A stretch of DNA of 37,660 nucleotides, taken from NCBI GenBank assembly GCA_963169755.1, contig CAUJFC010000174.1, positions 1 to 37,660 on the forward strand. The letters run 5' to 3'. Shown in pieces: positions 24,076 to 31,653 of the stretch. Source of the stretch: Actinomycetota bacterium (GTDB lineage Bacteria > Actinomycetota > Acidimicrobiia > Acidimicrobiales > Iamiaceae). The position numbers were made by a program, and so were the translations under genes. The notes under the pieces were generated by a model. The model ran no database searches and was not told the DNA's origin. It saw only the letters and a list, made by a program, of their open reading frames with translations. Numbering within the stretch: the first letter of the stretch is position 1; every line of letters starts with the position of its first letter.

Positions 24076-26349
24076 TCAGCCTGCCGGGGTGCTGGTCGTG
24101 GTCGAGATGGCGGCCCCCTCGTCTCGACGGCCCCGGGCCGAGGCACTCAGCTCGGGCACCTCGGCCTCGGATCGCTCCAACAGGGCCGGGGGCGGGGTCT
24201 GAGACCGCAACAGGGCGATCCGGGCCAGCTCGCTGAACACCGGAGCGGCCACCGTTCCGCCATAGGACGAAGTCTGGGGGTCACCCAGTGTCACCAGGAC
24301 CGACAGGTCCGCTCCCGGCACGAAGCCCAAGAAGGTGGACTGGTAGTGGTAGCGACCGTCAGCGCCCATGTAGCCGTCGCTGGGGTCGACCCCCTGGGGA
24401 ATGCGGGCGGTACCGGTCTTGCCGGCGGCGGGGTAGTCGGGGATCTGCGCCAGCTCGCCGGTCCCATCGGTCACCACCTTCTCGAGCATCTCGGTCACGG
24501 CCCGGGCGGTGTCGGCCGAAACCACCCGCCGGCTCAGAGCGGCGGGAGAGTCGACCCTTCCCTGTCCGGCGTCGGTGGCGGCCACCAGGCGAGGGGGCAC
24601 GAACACCCCGTCGTTGGCGATCACGTTGTAGGCCGACAGCATCTGAAGTGCGGTAACGGCGATCCCCTGGCCGATGGGGATGGCCCCGATGGAGGTCCCC
24701 GACCAGTCATCGAGGGGCAGCATTATGCCGTTCTCCTCGTTGGGGAACCCCAGCCCGGTGTTGGCACCCAGCCCGAACTCTCGGAGATAGCGATCGACCC
24801 GCTCCCGTCCCAGTTGCTGGGCAATCTTGATGGTGCCGATGTTGGACGAGGTGACCAGGATGTCGGTGACCGACCAGGCCCGGGTGGGGTGGGGATCGTG
24901 GTCCGTGAACGTCTTGTCGTAGATCTGGAGGTAACCAGGCACCGAGAGCACCGTGTCAGGAGCCACCAGGCCCTCCTCGATGGCTCCGGCGACCGTGATC
25001 ATCTTGTTCACCGATCCGGGCTCGAACACCGCCGTCACCGGGCGGTTGTCACGGGTGTGCACCACCTTCCCGTCGGCGTTGGGGGCAACACTGGTCATGG
25101 CCAGGATCTCGCCGGTGCTGGGCCGCATCATCAGCACCATGCCCGAGGCCGCGCCGGTGGCCCGTACCTGCTCGGTGATGGCCCGTTCGGCCTCGTACTG
25201 GAGGGTCTGATCCAGAGTCAGGTAGACGTCGGTTCCGGGCTGGGCGGGGATCACGGTCTCCACGCCTCCGGCGATGGTTCGACCGCTGGGATCGTGCTCG
25301 AACTCACGCAGACCGGGCTCGCCGGTCAGCACCTCGTCGAACTGAGCCTCTATCCCTGACACACCCTGTCGACCATCGTCGGACACACCTCCGTCAGCGA
25401 CCGTGCGGCCGATCACCGCGGATGCCAGGTTTCCGCTCGGGTAGTAGCGGACGAAGCGGTCCACCAACGCGATCCCGGCCAGGGTCTGGGCGTGCTCGTC
25501 GCCCTTCACCGCCCGCTCGTTCTCCTTCTTGCGGACTGTCTGGATCTTCTCGGCGACCTCGGGATCCACGGCCTTGGCCAGCAGTACGTAACGGGTGTTG
25601 CTGACATCGATCGCTTCGAGCAGCGTCGCCTCGGACATGTCGAGGATCGGTGCCAGTGTCCGGGCGGTGGCCCGCTTGTCCGTGATGTTCTTCGGATCGG
25701 CAACCACGTCGGACCGGGCCACCGACATGGCCAGGATCTGTCCCGACCGGTCGTAGATGGCACCTCGCCCGGCCGGGAGCTCCATCCGCCCGTCCCGGTT
25801 CTGAACGCCCCACTCCTGCCACTGGTCGCGCTGAACGGTCTGGACGACCACCAGTTTGGCGGTGATGGCCGCACCGGCCGCCACCAGCAGCACAACCAGG
25901 AAGGCCAGTCTGCGCATCAACTGCTGGCGACTGGCGGCACCGTCGCGGGCCACCACCGGACGAGATGCGGCGCGGCGGGACCGGCTACTGCGATCGGCGA
26001 CGGCCCGGCCAGGCGTCGATGAGGATCGAGGAGGACGGTGAGCAGACGGCGCCGGACGCACCACCTCCCGCCCGGCACGGTCCAGGGGTGCCGGACGGGA
26101 GGTGGTGGCCCGATTCCGGGATCCGGCCGGGCCACGACCGAGCCCAGCGGTTCCAGAGCCCGCCGATGTCCGGGTTCTTCCCCCGGTGGTCGACCCGGCG
26201 CCTGAGCGCGACCGAGTATCGGGCGCGACGCGAGAACGACCCGCCCGGCCGGCACCGCCGGGAGATCGCGGAGCCGACCGGGGGGATCGGGAAATGGGAC
26301 GGGGGTTGCCCAGGAAGTCGGAGAGGTGGTCGTCGACGAGATCGGTCAC
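24076..26349 (-). CDS. ftsI: Septal transpeptidase FtsI (class B penicillin-binding protein)
   Basis: 757 residues, longer than usual. The first ~140 residues are a basic Arg/Ser/Pro/Gly-rich cytoplasmic tail with no fold visible. One membrane helix follows (RRLAFLVVLLVAAGAAITAKLVVVQ), then the PBP dimerisation domain (AGRGAIYDRSGQILAMS). The transpeptidase active site has SVNK (Ser446/Lys449), SSN near residue 500 and KTGTAR with Lys644. It crosslinks septal peptidoglycan. GTG start overlaps the ftsL stop (GTGA). A C-terminal Ser/Thr-rich tail follows the catalytic domain; no PASTA domains are seen. Confidence 0.95.
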   Translation of the reverse strand: MTDLVDDHLSDFLGNPRPISRSPRSAPRSPGGAGRAGRSRVAPDTRSRSGAGSTTGGRTRTSAGSGTAGLGRGPAGSRNRATTSRPAPLDRAGREVVRPAPSAHRPPRSSSTPGRAVADRSSRSRRAASRPVVARDGAASRQQLMRRLAFLVVLLVAAGAAITAKLVVVQTVQRDQWQEWGVQNRDGRMELPAGRGAIYDRSGQILAMSVARSDVVADPKNITDKRATARTLAPILDMSEATLLEAIDVSNTRYVLLAKAVDPEVAEKIQTVRKKENERAVKGDEHAQTLAGIALVDRFVRYYPSGNLASAVIGRTVADGGVSDDGRQGVSGIEAQFDEVLTGEPGLREFEHDPSGRTIAGGVETVIPAQPGTDVYLTLDQTLQYEAERAITEQVRATGAASGMVLMMRPSTGEILAMTSVAPNADGKVVHTRDNRPVTAVFEPGSVNKMITVAGAIEEGLVAPDTVLSVPGYLQIYDKTFTDHDPHPTRAWSVTDILVTSSNIGTIKIAQQLGRERVDRYLREFGLGANTGLGFPNEENGIMLPLDDWSGTSIGAIPIGQGIAVTALQMLSAYNVIANDGVFVPPRLVAATDAGQGRVDSPAALSRRVVSADTARAVTEMLEKVVTDGTGELAQIPDYPAAGKTGTARIPQGVDPSDGYMGADGRYHYQSTFLGFVPGADLSVLVTLGDPQTSSYGGTVAAPVFSELARIALLRSQTPPPALLERSEAEVPELSASARGRRDEGAAISTTTSTPAG

Positions 26350-26918
26350 CGGCGGCCCTCGTCCACGTCATCAGCGGCCGACGGGCTCTGGGCTTTGTCT
26401 CCGGTGACCACTGGAGCAGCATCGGAGCCGGGACGGATCCAAGTCTGGGTGTCGGCTTCGACCAGGCCGAGGCGCTTGGCCTCAGCCGCCAGGCGAGCCG
26501 GAGATGACGCCCGGGCCAGGTCCAACCTGTCTTCTTCCAAGGCCTTGCGCTCGATGCGGATCTGGCGGTTCAGGTCATCGATGTGGCTCTGACCCTTGAC
26601 CAGCATGGAGTGCACGACCGCCGACACCAGCAGCGACCCGAACACCGAGAAGATCGCCATGGCGACGACCGCCCTCCCCCAGCGCACCCGGCGGGGCGTA
26701 GACACGACGTGCAGATCGCGCTGGGCTCTGGGAACCACTCGCTCGGCCGGTACCACCGGTGCCACCGCCACCGCGGCGCCCCGGGCGGTGGCCGTGGTCG
26801 CGACCGACGCTGTGCGAGCACCACCACCGCCGGAGGTTGTCGCTGCGGCCGAGCGCGGGCGGGGGGCCGGACGCGGGGCGACACGGCGGGCAGGGGCGGC
26901 GGTGAGGGTGGCGGTCAT
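26346..26918 (-). CDS. ftsL: FtsL-like divisome membrane protein
   Basis: 190 residues from the ATG at 26918, which overlaps the rsmH stop (ATGA); the longer ORF is out-of-frame rsmH. The first ~95 residues are Ala/Pro/Arg-rich and disordered. One membrane helix (AVVAMAIFSVFGSLLVSAVVHSMLV) is followed by a leucine-rich coiled coil (IDDLNRQIRIERKALEEDRLDLARASSPARLAAEAKRLGLV). That is the FtsL/DivIC layout, although sequence similarity in this family is always low. Location between rsmH and ftsI is diagnostic. It should bind FtsQ and FtsI/FtsW outside the membrane. Confidence 0.85.
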   Translation of the reverse strand: MTATLTAAPARRVAPRPAPRPRSAAATTSGGGGARTASVATTATARGAAVAVAPVVPAERVVPRAQRDLHVVSTPRRVRWGRAVVAMAIFSVFGSLLVSAVVHSMLVKGQSHIDDLNRQIRIERKALEEDRLDLARASSPARLAAEAKRLGLVEADTQTWIRPGSDAAPVVTGDKAQSPSAADDVDEGRR

Positions 26919-27871
26919 GGCAGCTTCTCGGTGGCTCGGAGTCGGGCGCTCGAGGCCCGGGGATTGGTTGCGATCTCGGCGGCGTCGGGCGCCCACCCAC
27001 CCCGCTTGAGCAGGCGAGCCTCGGGCACCGCACCGCACACACACGGCAAACCGGGCGGGCAGGTGCAACCACCGGTTTCGGCCCGGCGCATGCGGGCTTT
27101 CACGATGCGGTCCTCACCCGAGTGGTAGGCGATCACCACCAGCCGCCCCTGCGGGGCCAGCACCTCCAGGGCGGCATCGAGGGTGGGGCCGAGCACGTCG
27201 AGTTCTCGGTTGACGGCGATGCGCAGGGCCTGGAAGGTGCGCTTGGCTGGATGGCCTCCGCTGCGACGAGCGGGGGCGGGAATGGCCGACACCACCAGGT
27301 CACGCAGTTGGCCGGTGGTGGTGACGGGCCGACCGGCGACCAGGGCCCGTGCGATTCGGGTGGCGTAGCGCTCGTCGGCGTAGGTACGCAGAATCCTGGT
27401 CAGCTCGGCCTCGTCCTCGGTGTTGACCAGGTCGGCGGCCGACCGACCAGCGCCAGGGTCCATGCGCATGTCCAGTGCCGCGTCGTGGCGGTACGAGAAC
27501 CCACGCTCTGCGTCGTCGAACTGAGGAGAGGAAACTCCGAGGTCGGCCAGGACGCCGACGGTCGGTTGGCTGGCGGCGCCGGACGCGGCGAGCACCGCGG
27601 CCAGCTGATCGGAGCGGGCGTGGTGTACCTCGGCCCGCGACCCGTAGGGGGCCAGACGAGCTCGCGCCACGGCCAGGGCCTGCGGGTCCCGATCGATTCC
27701 CAGAACCCGCAGGTCCGGTCGAGAATCGAGCAGAGCCGTCGCGTGACCGGCGCCGCCGAGTGTGGTGTCGATGACGGTACCCGCCGGAACCGTCGAGAAC
27801 AGTTCGACCACCCGATCCAACAGGACAGGGACGTGGACGAAGGCGGGGGTCTCGGCCATCAGGGTGGTCAT
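26915..27871 (-). CDS. rsmH: 16S rRNA (cytosine1402-N4)-methyltransferase RsmH
   Basis: 318 residues from ATG at 27871, overlapping the mraZ stop (ATGA). A second ATG four codons on is possible; the ORF back to 28204 is out-of-frame mraZ. The motifs are HVPVLLDRVVELF, VIDTTLGGAGHATALL (SAM binding), GIDRDPQAL, ADLGVSSPQFDDAERGFSYRHDAALDMRMD, KRTFQALRIAVNREL and IAYHSGEDRIVK. It methylates C1402 in the ribosomal P site. A Cys-rich stretch (GGCTCPPGLPCVCGA) near the C-terminus also occurs in homologues. Confidence 0.96.
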   Translation of the reverse strand: MTTLMAETPAFVHVPVLLDRVVELFSTVPAGTVIDTTLGGAGHATALLDSRPDLRVLGIDRDPQALAVARARLAPYGSRAEVHHARSDQLAAVLAASGAASQPTVGVLADLGVSSPQFDDAERGFSYRHDAALDMRMDPGAGRSAADLVNTEDEAELTRILRTYADERYATRIARALVAGRPVTTTGQLRDLVVSAIPAPARRSGGHPAKRTFQALRIAVNRELDVLGPTLDAALEVLAPQGRLVVIAYHSGEDRIVKARMRRAETGGCTCPPGLPCVCGAVPEARLLKRGGWAPDAAEIATNPRASSARLRATEKLP

Positions 27872-28440
27872 GAGGGATCGAGGCCGGGATCGAGCGAGAG
27901 ACCGGCGTGGGAGTCGAGCAGTAGGTCGAACTCGTCGCGCCGCTTCTGGACTTCGGCGAAGGCGGCGGCCGGATAGATGTGCAGGGCTTCGAGTTGACCG
28001 CCGAACACGATCTCCTCGCCGAAGTCGATCTGCTCGCGCAGCTCGGCGGGGATGACCACCCGGAACTGACGGTCGATGGTGGCCTTGGGGGCGAACATGT
28101 AGATGTCCTGGCGAAGCCGGGGATTGGCGACGCCGCCGCTCTTGGAAGCGACCGCTTCCTCGACCAACTGGTGGAAGCTCGAGGGCGTGTAGAGCATCAG
28201 GCATTCGGACCGGCGGGCCCGCAGGTACACCAACGCCTCGGTGAAGGCGTAGCGGAAGGCGGACGGGATGACCAGCCGGCCGTTGGGTTCGAGTCGGCCA
28301 CTCGCCCAGCCCGAGAAGGGTTCGTGGCCGTAGGCGGGAAGACGGCGCGACAGAGGGGCGGCCAGGACCGCTGGTGCGGGCCCGGCCGTCCCCTCCCCGT
28401 CTGGCTCAGGCGCCAGCGCCTCTCCTCCCGAGACCTCCAT
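27868..28440 (-). CDS. mraZ: MraZ, transcriptional regulator of the dcw cluster
   Basis: About 190 residues from the ATG at 28440; a GTG at 28446 is also in frame. The usual length is ~145, and the excess is a ~40-residue Ala/Pro/Glu-rich N-terminal extension before GHEPFSGWASGRLEPNGRLVIPSAFRYAF. Two SpoVT/AbrB-like repeats are visible (GRLVIPSAFR and DRQFRVVIPAELRE), plus LMLYTPSSF. MraZ binds repeated G-rich boxes upstream of its own operon and controls the cluster. Three GGG boxes at 10-11 bp spacing lie just upstream. The gene begins the core division run, 110 nt or so downstream of the lplA stop. Confidence 0.94.
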   Translation of the reverse strand: MEVSGGEALAPEPDGEGTAGPAPAVLAAPLSRRLPAYGHEPFSGWASGRLEPNGRLVIPSAFRYAFTEALVYLRARRSECLMLYTPSSFHQLVEEAVASKSGGVANPRLRQDIYMFAPKATIDRQFRVVIPAELREQIDFGEEIVFGGQLEALHIYPAAAFAEVQKRRDEFDLLLDSHAGLSLDPGLDPS

Positions 28441-28445
28441 CGACA

Positions 28446-28469
28446 CCCACCATATTCCCTAGCGTGCCC
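28446..28469 (-). promoter_or_regulatory. Candidate MraZ-box repeats upstream of mraZ
   Basis: On the minus strand AGGGC, AGGGA and TGGGT occur with spacings of 10 and 11 bp (CCC at 28446, 28457 and 28467 on the plus strand), immediately before the mraZ start. MraZ is known to bind repeated TGGGN-like boxes spaced one helical turn apart. Short G-triplets are common in GC-rich DNA, so this is tentative. Confidence 0.35.
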
Positions 28470-28486
28470 TTTGGGAAGACCAGATT

Positions 28487-28506
28487 CTCAACCTCTCTCG
28501 GTTGAG
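28487..28506 (-). promoter_or_regulatory. 7-bp perfect inverted repeat upstream of mraZ
   Basis: CTCAACC and GGTTGAG flank TCTCTC, about 50-65 nt upstream of the mraZ start. It shares the CTCAAC...GTTGAG core with the larger palindrome upstream of ftsZ. Candidate operator; a weak terminator for lplA is the alternative, but no T run follows. Confidence 0.45.
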
Positions 28507-28556
28507 CGCCCGAATCGGGGCGTTGTGGACCCGATCTCCCCTGTCCGGGGCGAGAA

Positions 28557-29228
28557 TCAGGGCAGGTGCTCGACCAGGGCGGTCACCAGGTCAGACGTCG
28601 CCACATCCACAGCGAGGGCCGCCTCTGCCAACTCGAGCCACGCCCGCTCTCGGTCGCCATCGTCGAGGGCCAGCACCGCCAACAACGGACCCGGGTCCCA
28701 GACCCGATGAATCGCACACTGGAACCGAGCCCCCGCCCGCGTCCGGCGCTGAGGACTCCCCACCGCCTTGCGACCATCGCTGGTCACCTCACCAGGGCCC
28801 AACCCGGCGAAACACACCACATCAGACCACCGGGATCGGACCAGACCGCCGCGATGGACCTCGGCCGCCACCACTCCGAGGTCACCCAACGCCGATGCCC
28901 AAGCCTCCCCCAGCCACCAGGCGGCCCGCCCCACGTCGCGGTCCCAGAGCGGGTCGCTGGCCGGGATCAGCACATCAACCCATGTGACCCCGCCGGGCTC
29001 GACCCACACCGCCCCCCCACCGCTGCGCCGTCGCACCACCTCCACCCCGGCGACCAATGCCCGACCGGCGTCGACCATCGCCGCGGGTTGGGTTGACCCG
29101 AGGACCACCGCCGGCGATTCAGCCTCCAGCACCCAGACGGTGCGCACCACCGGGTCGGGCCACGAAGTCTGATGGTGGTCAGCGACACTTCCCCGCCGGT
29201 ACTCGACCCGCCAGGAACCATCGTTCAC
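28557..29228 (-). CDS. Lipoate-protein ligase A family protein
   Basis: 223 residues from GTG at 29228, which overlaps the menC stop (GTGA); the ORF back to 29636 is out-of-frame menC. The BPL/LplA/LipB fold is recognised from VEVVRRRSGGGAVWVEPG (about residue 66), the lysine motif GRKAVGSPQRRTRAGARFQCAIH, and the LWDRDVGRAAWWLGEAW helix. Such enzymes attach or transfer lipoyl or octanoyl groups to carrier domains; some relatives only transfer. No lipoyl-carrier gene is nearby, so the substrate is uncertain. It is the last gene before mraZ. Confidence 0.85.
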   Translation of the reverse strand: MNDGSWRVEYRRGSVADHHQTSWPDPVVRTVWVLEAESPAVVLGSTQPAAMVDAGRALVAGVEVVRRRSGGGAVWVEPGGVTWVDVLIPASDPLWDRDVGRAAWWLGEAWASALGDLGVVAAEVHRGGLVRSRWSDVVCFAGLGPGEVTSDGRKAVGSPQRRTRAGARFQCAIHRVWDPGPLLAVLALDDGDRERAWLELAEAALAVDVATSDLVTALVEHLP

Positions 29229-30379
29229 CGCCGCCAGCACCCGTGTTCGGTCGCCATCGACGCCAACCGGTCCAGGTCGGGGTCCAGCCCGATGCCGGGC
29301 CCGGTCGGCAGCACCACTAGGCCGTCGGACATGGACACCGGCTGATCGGAGACATCGCGGTCGAAGTACCACTCTGACGGACCCAGATCGGTCGGGTGGT
29401 CGCAGACCGGTGACGCCGCCACCGCCAGCGCCGTCGCCCGCCCCACCGCCGTCTCCAACATGCCCCCCACGAACACGCCACAACCGTGGTCCCGAGCCGC
29501 TCGCGCCACCGCCGCCGCGCCCACGGCGCCGCCCAGCCGCGCCGGTTTCACGTTCACCACCGAACCGGCCCCCACCGCCAGAGCGACCTCGAGGGCCGCC
29601 AGCGAGGTGACCGATTCGTCCAGGGCCACCGGACAACCCAAGCGACGGGCCAGGGCAGCCGAGCCCAGCAGGTCGTCGGCGGGTGCCGGCTGCTCCACGT
29701 AGGCAAGGTTGAACCCAGCCAGGATTCCCGCGGTGCGAACATCGAGAGTGCCGTTGGCGTCGACCGCCACTGCCATGTCCGGCCAGGTCGAAACGACGGC
29801 CTCCACCAGGGCCAGGTCATCGGGATGAGGAGTGACCTTCAACTTCACCATGGCCACCCCCTCGCTCCGCTTGCGCTCCACTGCGTTCAAGACGGCGTCG
29901 ACCGCTGGGGTCATCGTGGCCTTCGGCTCACCTCGGCCGATCACCGCCGTGACCGAGACCGCGGTCCGCGCGTTGCCGTGGCTGACGGCCAGTCGATCGG
30001 CCAGGGAGGAGCCCGATCGTCGCAAGGTGGCATCCAGATGGGCACTCACCAGAGCCGACACCGCCATGGGGTGACCGACCGGAGCCGACCCGTTGGCCCC
30101 CAGCAACCACGGCACCAGCTCGTCGCGCATCAAGGCGTAGGCCGCAGCCGTGTACTCCGACGAGTAGGTGGGGCGGGTCAGGGTGGAACATTCGCCCCAC
30201 CCCTCACTTCCATCGCTCAACCCGACCCGTACCAACACCACCGATCGGACCGACTCCACCCCGTGAGCCGCCCGATGGGGTGTCACCAAGGGCAGGGCCA
30301 CTCGCCACAGCTCGAGTTCGGTCACCTCACCTCGCTCGGCGATATCGGTCAGTTCGGCCGCCCCCGGAGTGGTGTTCAC
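29225..30379 (-). CDS. menC: o-Succinylbenzoate synthase MenC-like (enolase superfamily)
   Basis: 384 residues with GTG start. Enolase-superfamily catalytic motifs are in order: MVKLKV (K179-x-K181), AVDANGT, YVEQPAPADD, ALDESVTS, NVKPARLGG and VGGMLETAVGRA. The GGMLE(T/S)xIGR-type motif is typical of the MenC / N-acylamino-acid racemase group. MenC dehydrates SHCHC to o-succinylbenzoate in menaquinone synthesis. Because no other men genes are nearby, an N-acylamino acid racemase or dipeptide epimerase role is possible but less likely. It overlaps the lipoate-ligase gene by 4 nt. Confidence 0.82.
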   Translation of the reverse strand: MNTTPGAAELTDIAERGEVTELELWRVALPLVTPHRAAHGVESVRSVVLVRVGLSDGSEGWGECSTLTRPTYSSEYTAAAYALMRDELVPWLLGANGSAPVGHPMAVSALVSAHLDATLRRSGSSLADRLAVSHGNARTAVSVTAVIGRGEPKATMTPAVDAVLNAVERKRSEGVAMVKLKVTPHPDDLALVEAVVSTWPDMAVAVDANGTLDVRTAGILAGFNLAYVEQPAPADDLLGSAALARRLGCPVALDESVTSLAALEVALAVGAGSVVNVKPARLGGAVGAAAVARAARDHGCGVFVGGMLETAVGRATALAVAASPVCDHPTDLGPSEWYFDRDVSDQPVSMSDGLVVLPTGPGIGLDPDLDRLASMATEHGCWRR

Positions 30380-30387
30380 ATCGGCAC

Positions 30388-30423
30388 CGTCACCGCAATC
30401 GGGTCCGTCACCGCAATCGGGTC
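30388..30423. repeat. 18-bp perfect tandem duplication covering a stop codon
   Basis: CGTCACCGCAATCGGGTC occurs twice in tandem without mismatch. The upstream (minus-strand) copy encodes the last residues and TGA of the small protein gene; the second copy lies in the gap before menC and repeats the TGA. Confidence 0.8.
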
Positions 30424-30665
30424 CGGTGGCACCACGTCAGGTAGGTGACCAGGTCCTCCACCTCGGGCTCGCGGACCCCGTCACCGCCGTACTGGGTTTC
30501 CAGCCGGAACCGCAGATAGTCGGGGTCGGGCAACGGCAGGAACGGAGCCCGGCGCCACCACCGCGGGCTGGCCAGCCGCGCCACGGTCGCCACTGCGGTA
30601 ACCCACAGCCAAGGTCGAACCAGCAGGGCCGCCACCACCCTCAGCCACCAACGGACTCCGGGCAT
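30408..30665 (-). CDS. Small conserved membrane-associated protein of unknown function
   Basis: 85 residues from ATG at 30665 (2 nt after the ROK stop); a GTG at 30671 overlapping that stop is also possible. It has a hydrophobic, Trp-rich N-terminal half (RWWLRVVAALLVRPWLWVTAVATVARLA), then PRWWRRAPFLPLPDPDYLRFRLETQYGG and VEDLVTYLTWCHR. I recall similar small proteins with the PPFLPLPDPxYLRFRxxTxYGG motif across actinobacteria, but no function. The conserved motif and tight packing between ROK and menC make it a real gene. Confidence 0.75.
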   Translation of the reverse strand: MPGVRWWLRVVAALLVRPWLWVTAVATVARLASPRWWRRAPFLPLPDPDYLRFRLETQYGGDGVREPEVEDLVTYLTWCHRTRLR

Positions 30666-30667
30666 GG

Positions 30668-31558
30668 TCACCGCACTCCCAGGTCGTGACCAAGGCCTCG
30701 CCAGGCCACCGCTCCCGCCCCTACCAGGGGGCCCTCGTCTCCCAGCCCGCCCGGCACGATCCGGGCTCCCCGGGCGTGCGCGATGCAAGCCGAGCGATCG
30801 AGTTCGGCCTGGGCGGCATCGAAGAAGTCGGCTCCGAACCCGAGCGCTACCGATCCCGCCACACAGGCCAGTGACAGGTCCAACAGATTGGCCACCGATG
30901 CCACCGCCCGACCCACCAGCATGCCGGTCCGCTGCCGCACCTCCATTGAGGCATCGCGGGGAGCGGCGCCGGTGACCGCGGCGATAGCGGTGCCCGACGC
31001 CTCGGCCTCCAAACAGCCGTGAGCACCGCAGCCACAGAGTCGCCCACCGGGCTCGACGATCATGTGGCCGATGTGGCCGGCGTTACCCCCCGCGCCGTCG
31101 AGCAGCCGCCCATCGAGCACCACCCCACCCCCGACGCCGGTCGACACCACCATGGCCAGGTAGTTGGCCGAACCCCGGGCGGCACCTCGCCACCCTTCCC
31201 CCAGGGCCAGAGCCTTGGCGTCGTTGTCGACGTACACGTCCAGTCCCAGAGCGTCGACCAACCGGGCCCGCAGCGGGAACTCCCGCCACTGAGCAATGTT
31301 GAGGGGTGACACAGACTCGCCCTGGGGCGTCATGGGCCCGCCGGTTCCGACACCGCAACCGGCCAGAGCGGCGCGTTCGGACGCGGGAGCGACCGTCTCG
31401 ACCAGTGCCATGAGGGTGGCGAACAGGTCATCAGCGTCGGTACCTGTGGTGGGTACCTGGGCCCGCGTCACCAGGTCACCATCGCGGGTCACCAGACCGG
31501 CAGCCAGCTTGGTGCCGCCGATGTCGACAGCCAGGACCCGATCGGAGTTGTCACCCAC
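30668..31558 (-). CDS. ROK-family sugar kinase (glucokinase-like)
   Basis: 296 residues with GTG start. The N-terminal phosphate-binding motif LAVDIGGTKLAAGLV is followed by GVGTGGPM, the catalytic VYVDNDAKALALGE, VVSTGVGGGVVLDG, and the ROK zinc motif GHMIVEPGGRLCGCGAHGCLEAEASG. There is no helix-turn-helix domain, so it is an enzyme rather than a NagC/XylR-type repressor. The likely reaction is ATP-dependent phosphorylation of glucose or another hexose; actinobacterial ROK glucokinases look similar. It is the first gene of the minus-strand unit and diverges from moxR across a 95-bp gap. Confidence 0.9.
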   Translation of the reverse strand: MGDNSDRVLAVDIGGTKLAAGLVTRDGDLVTRAQVPTTGTDADDLFATLMALVETVAPASERAALAGCGVGTGGPMTPQGESVSPLNIAQWREFPLRARLVDALGLDVYVDNDAKALALGEGWRGAARGSANYLAMVVSTGVGGGVVLDGRLLDGAGGNAGHIGHMIVEPGGRLCGCGAHGCLEAEASGTAIAAVTGAAPRDASMEVRQRTGMLVGRAVASVANLLDLSLACVAGSVALGFGADFFDAAQAELDRSACIAHARGARIVPGGLGDEGPLVGAGAVAWRGLGHDLGVR

Positions 31559-31653
31559 GACCCCAGCTTGGCACGGGTGGACCTCGGTCCTGGTCGGCCC
31601 AACCCACAGTTGGCCTCCTAACCTTGCGGGTTCCCGACCTGCCGAGGAGCCCC

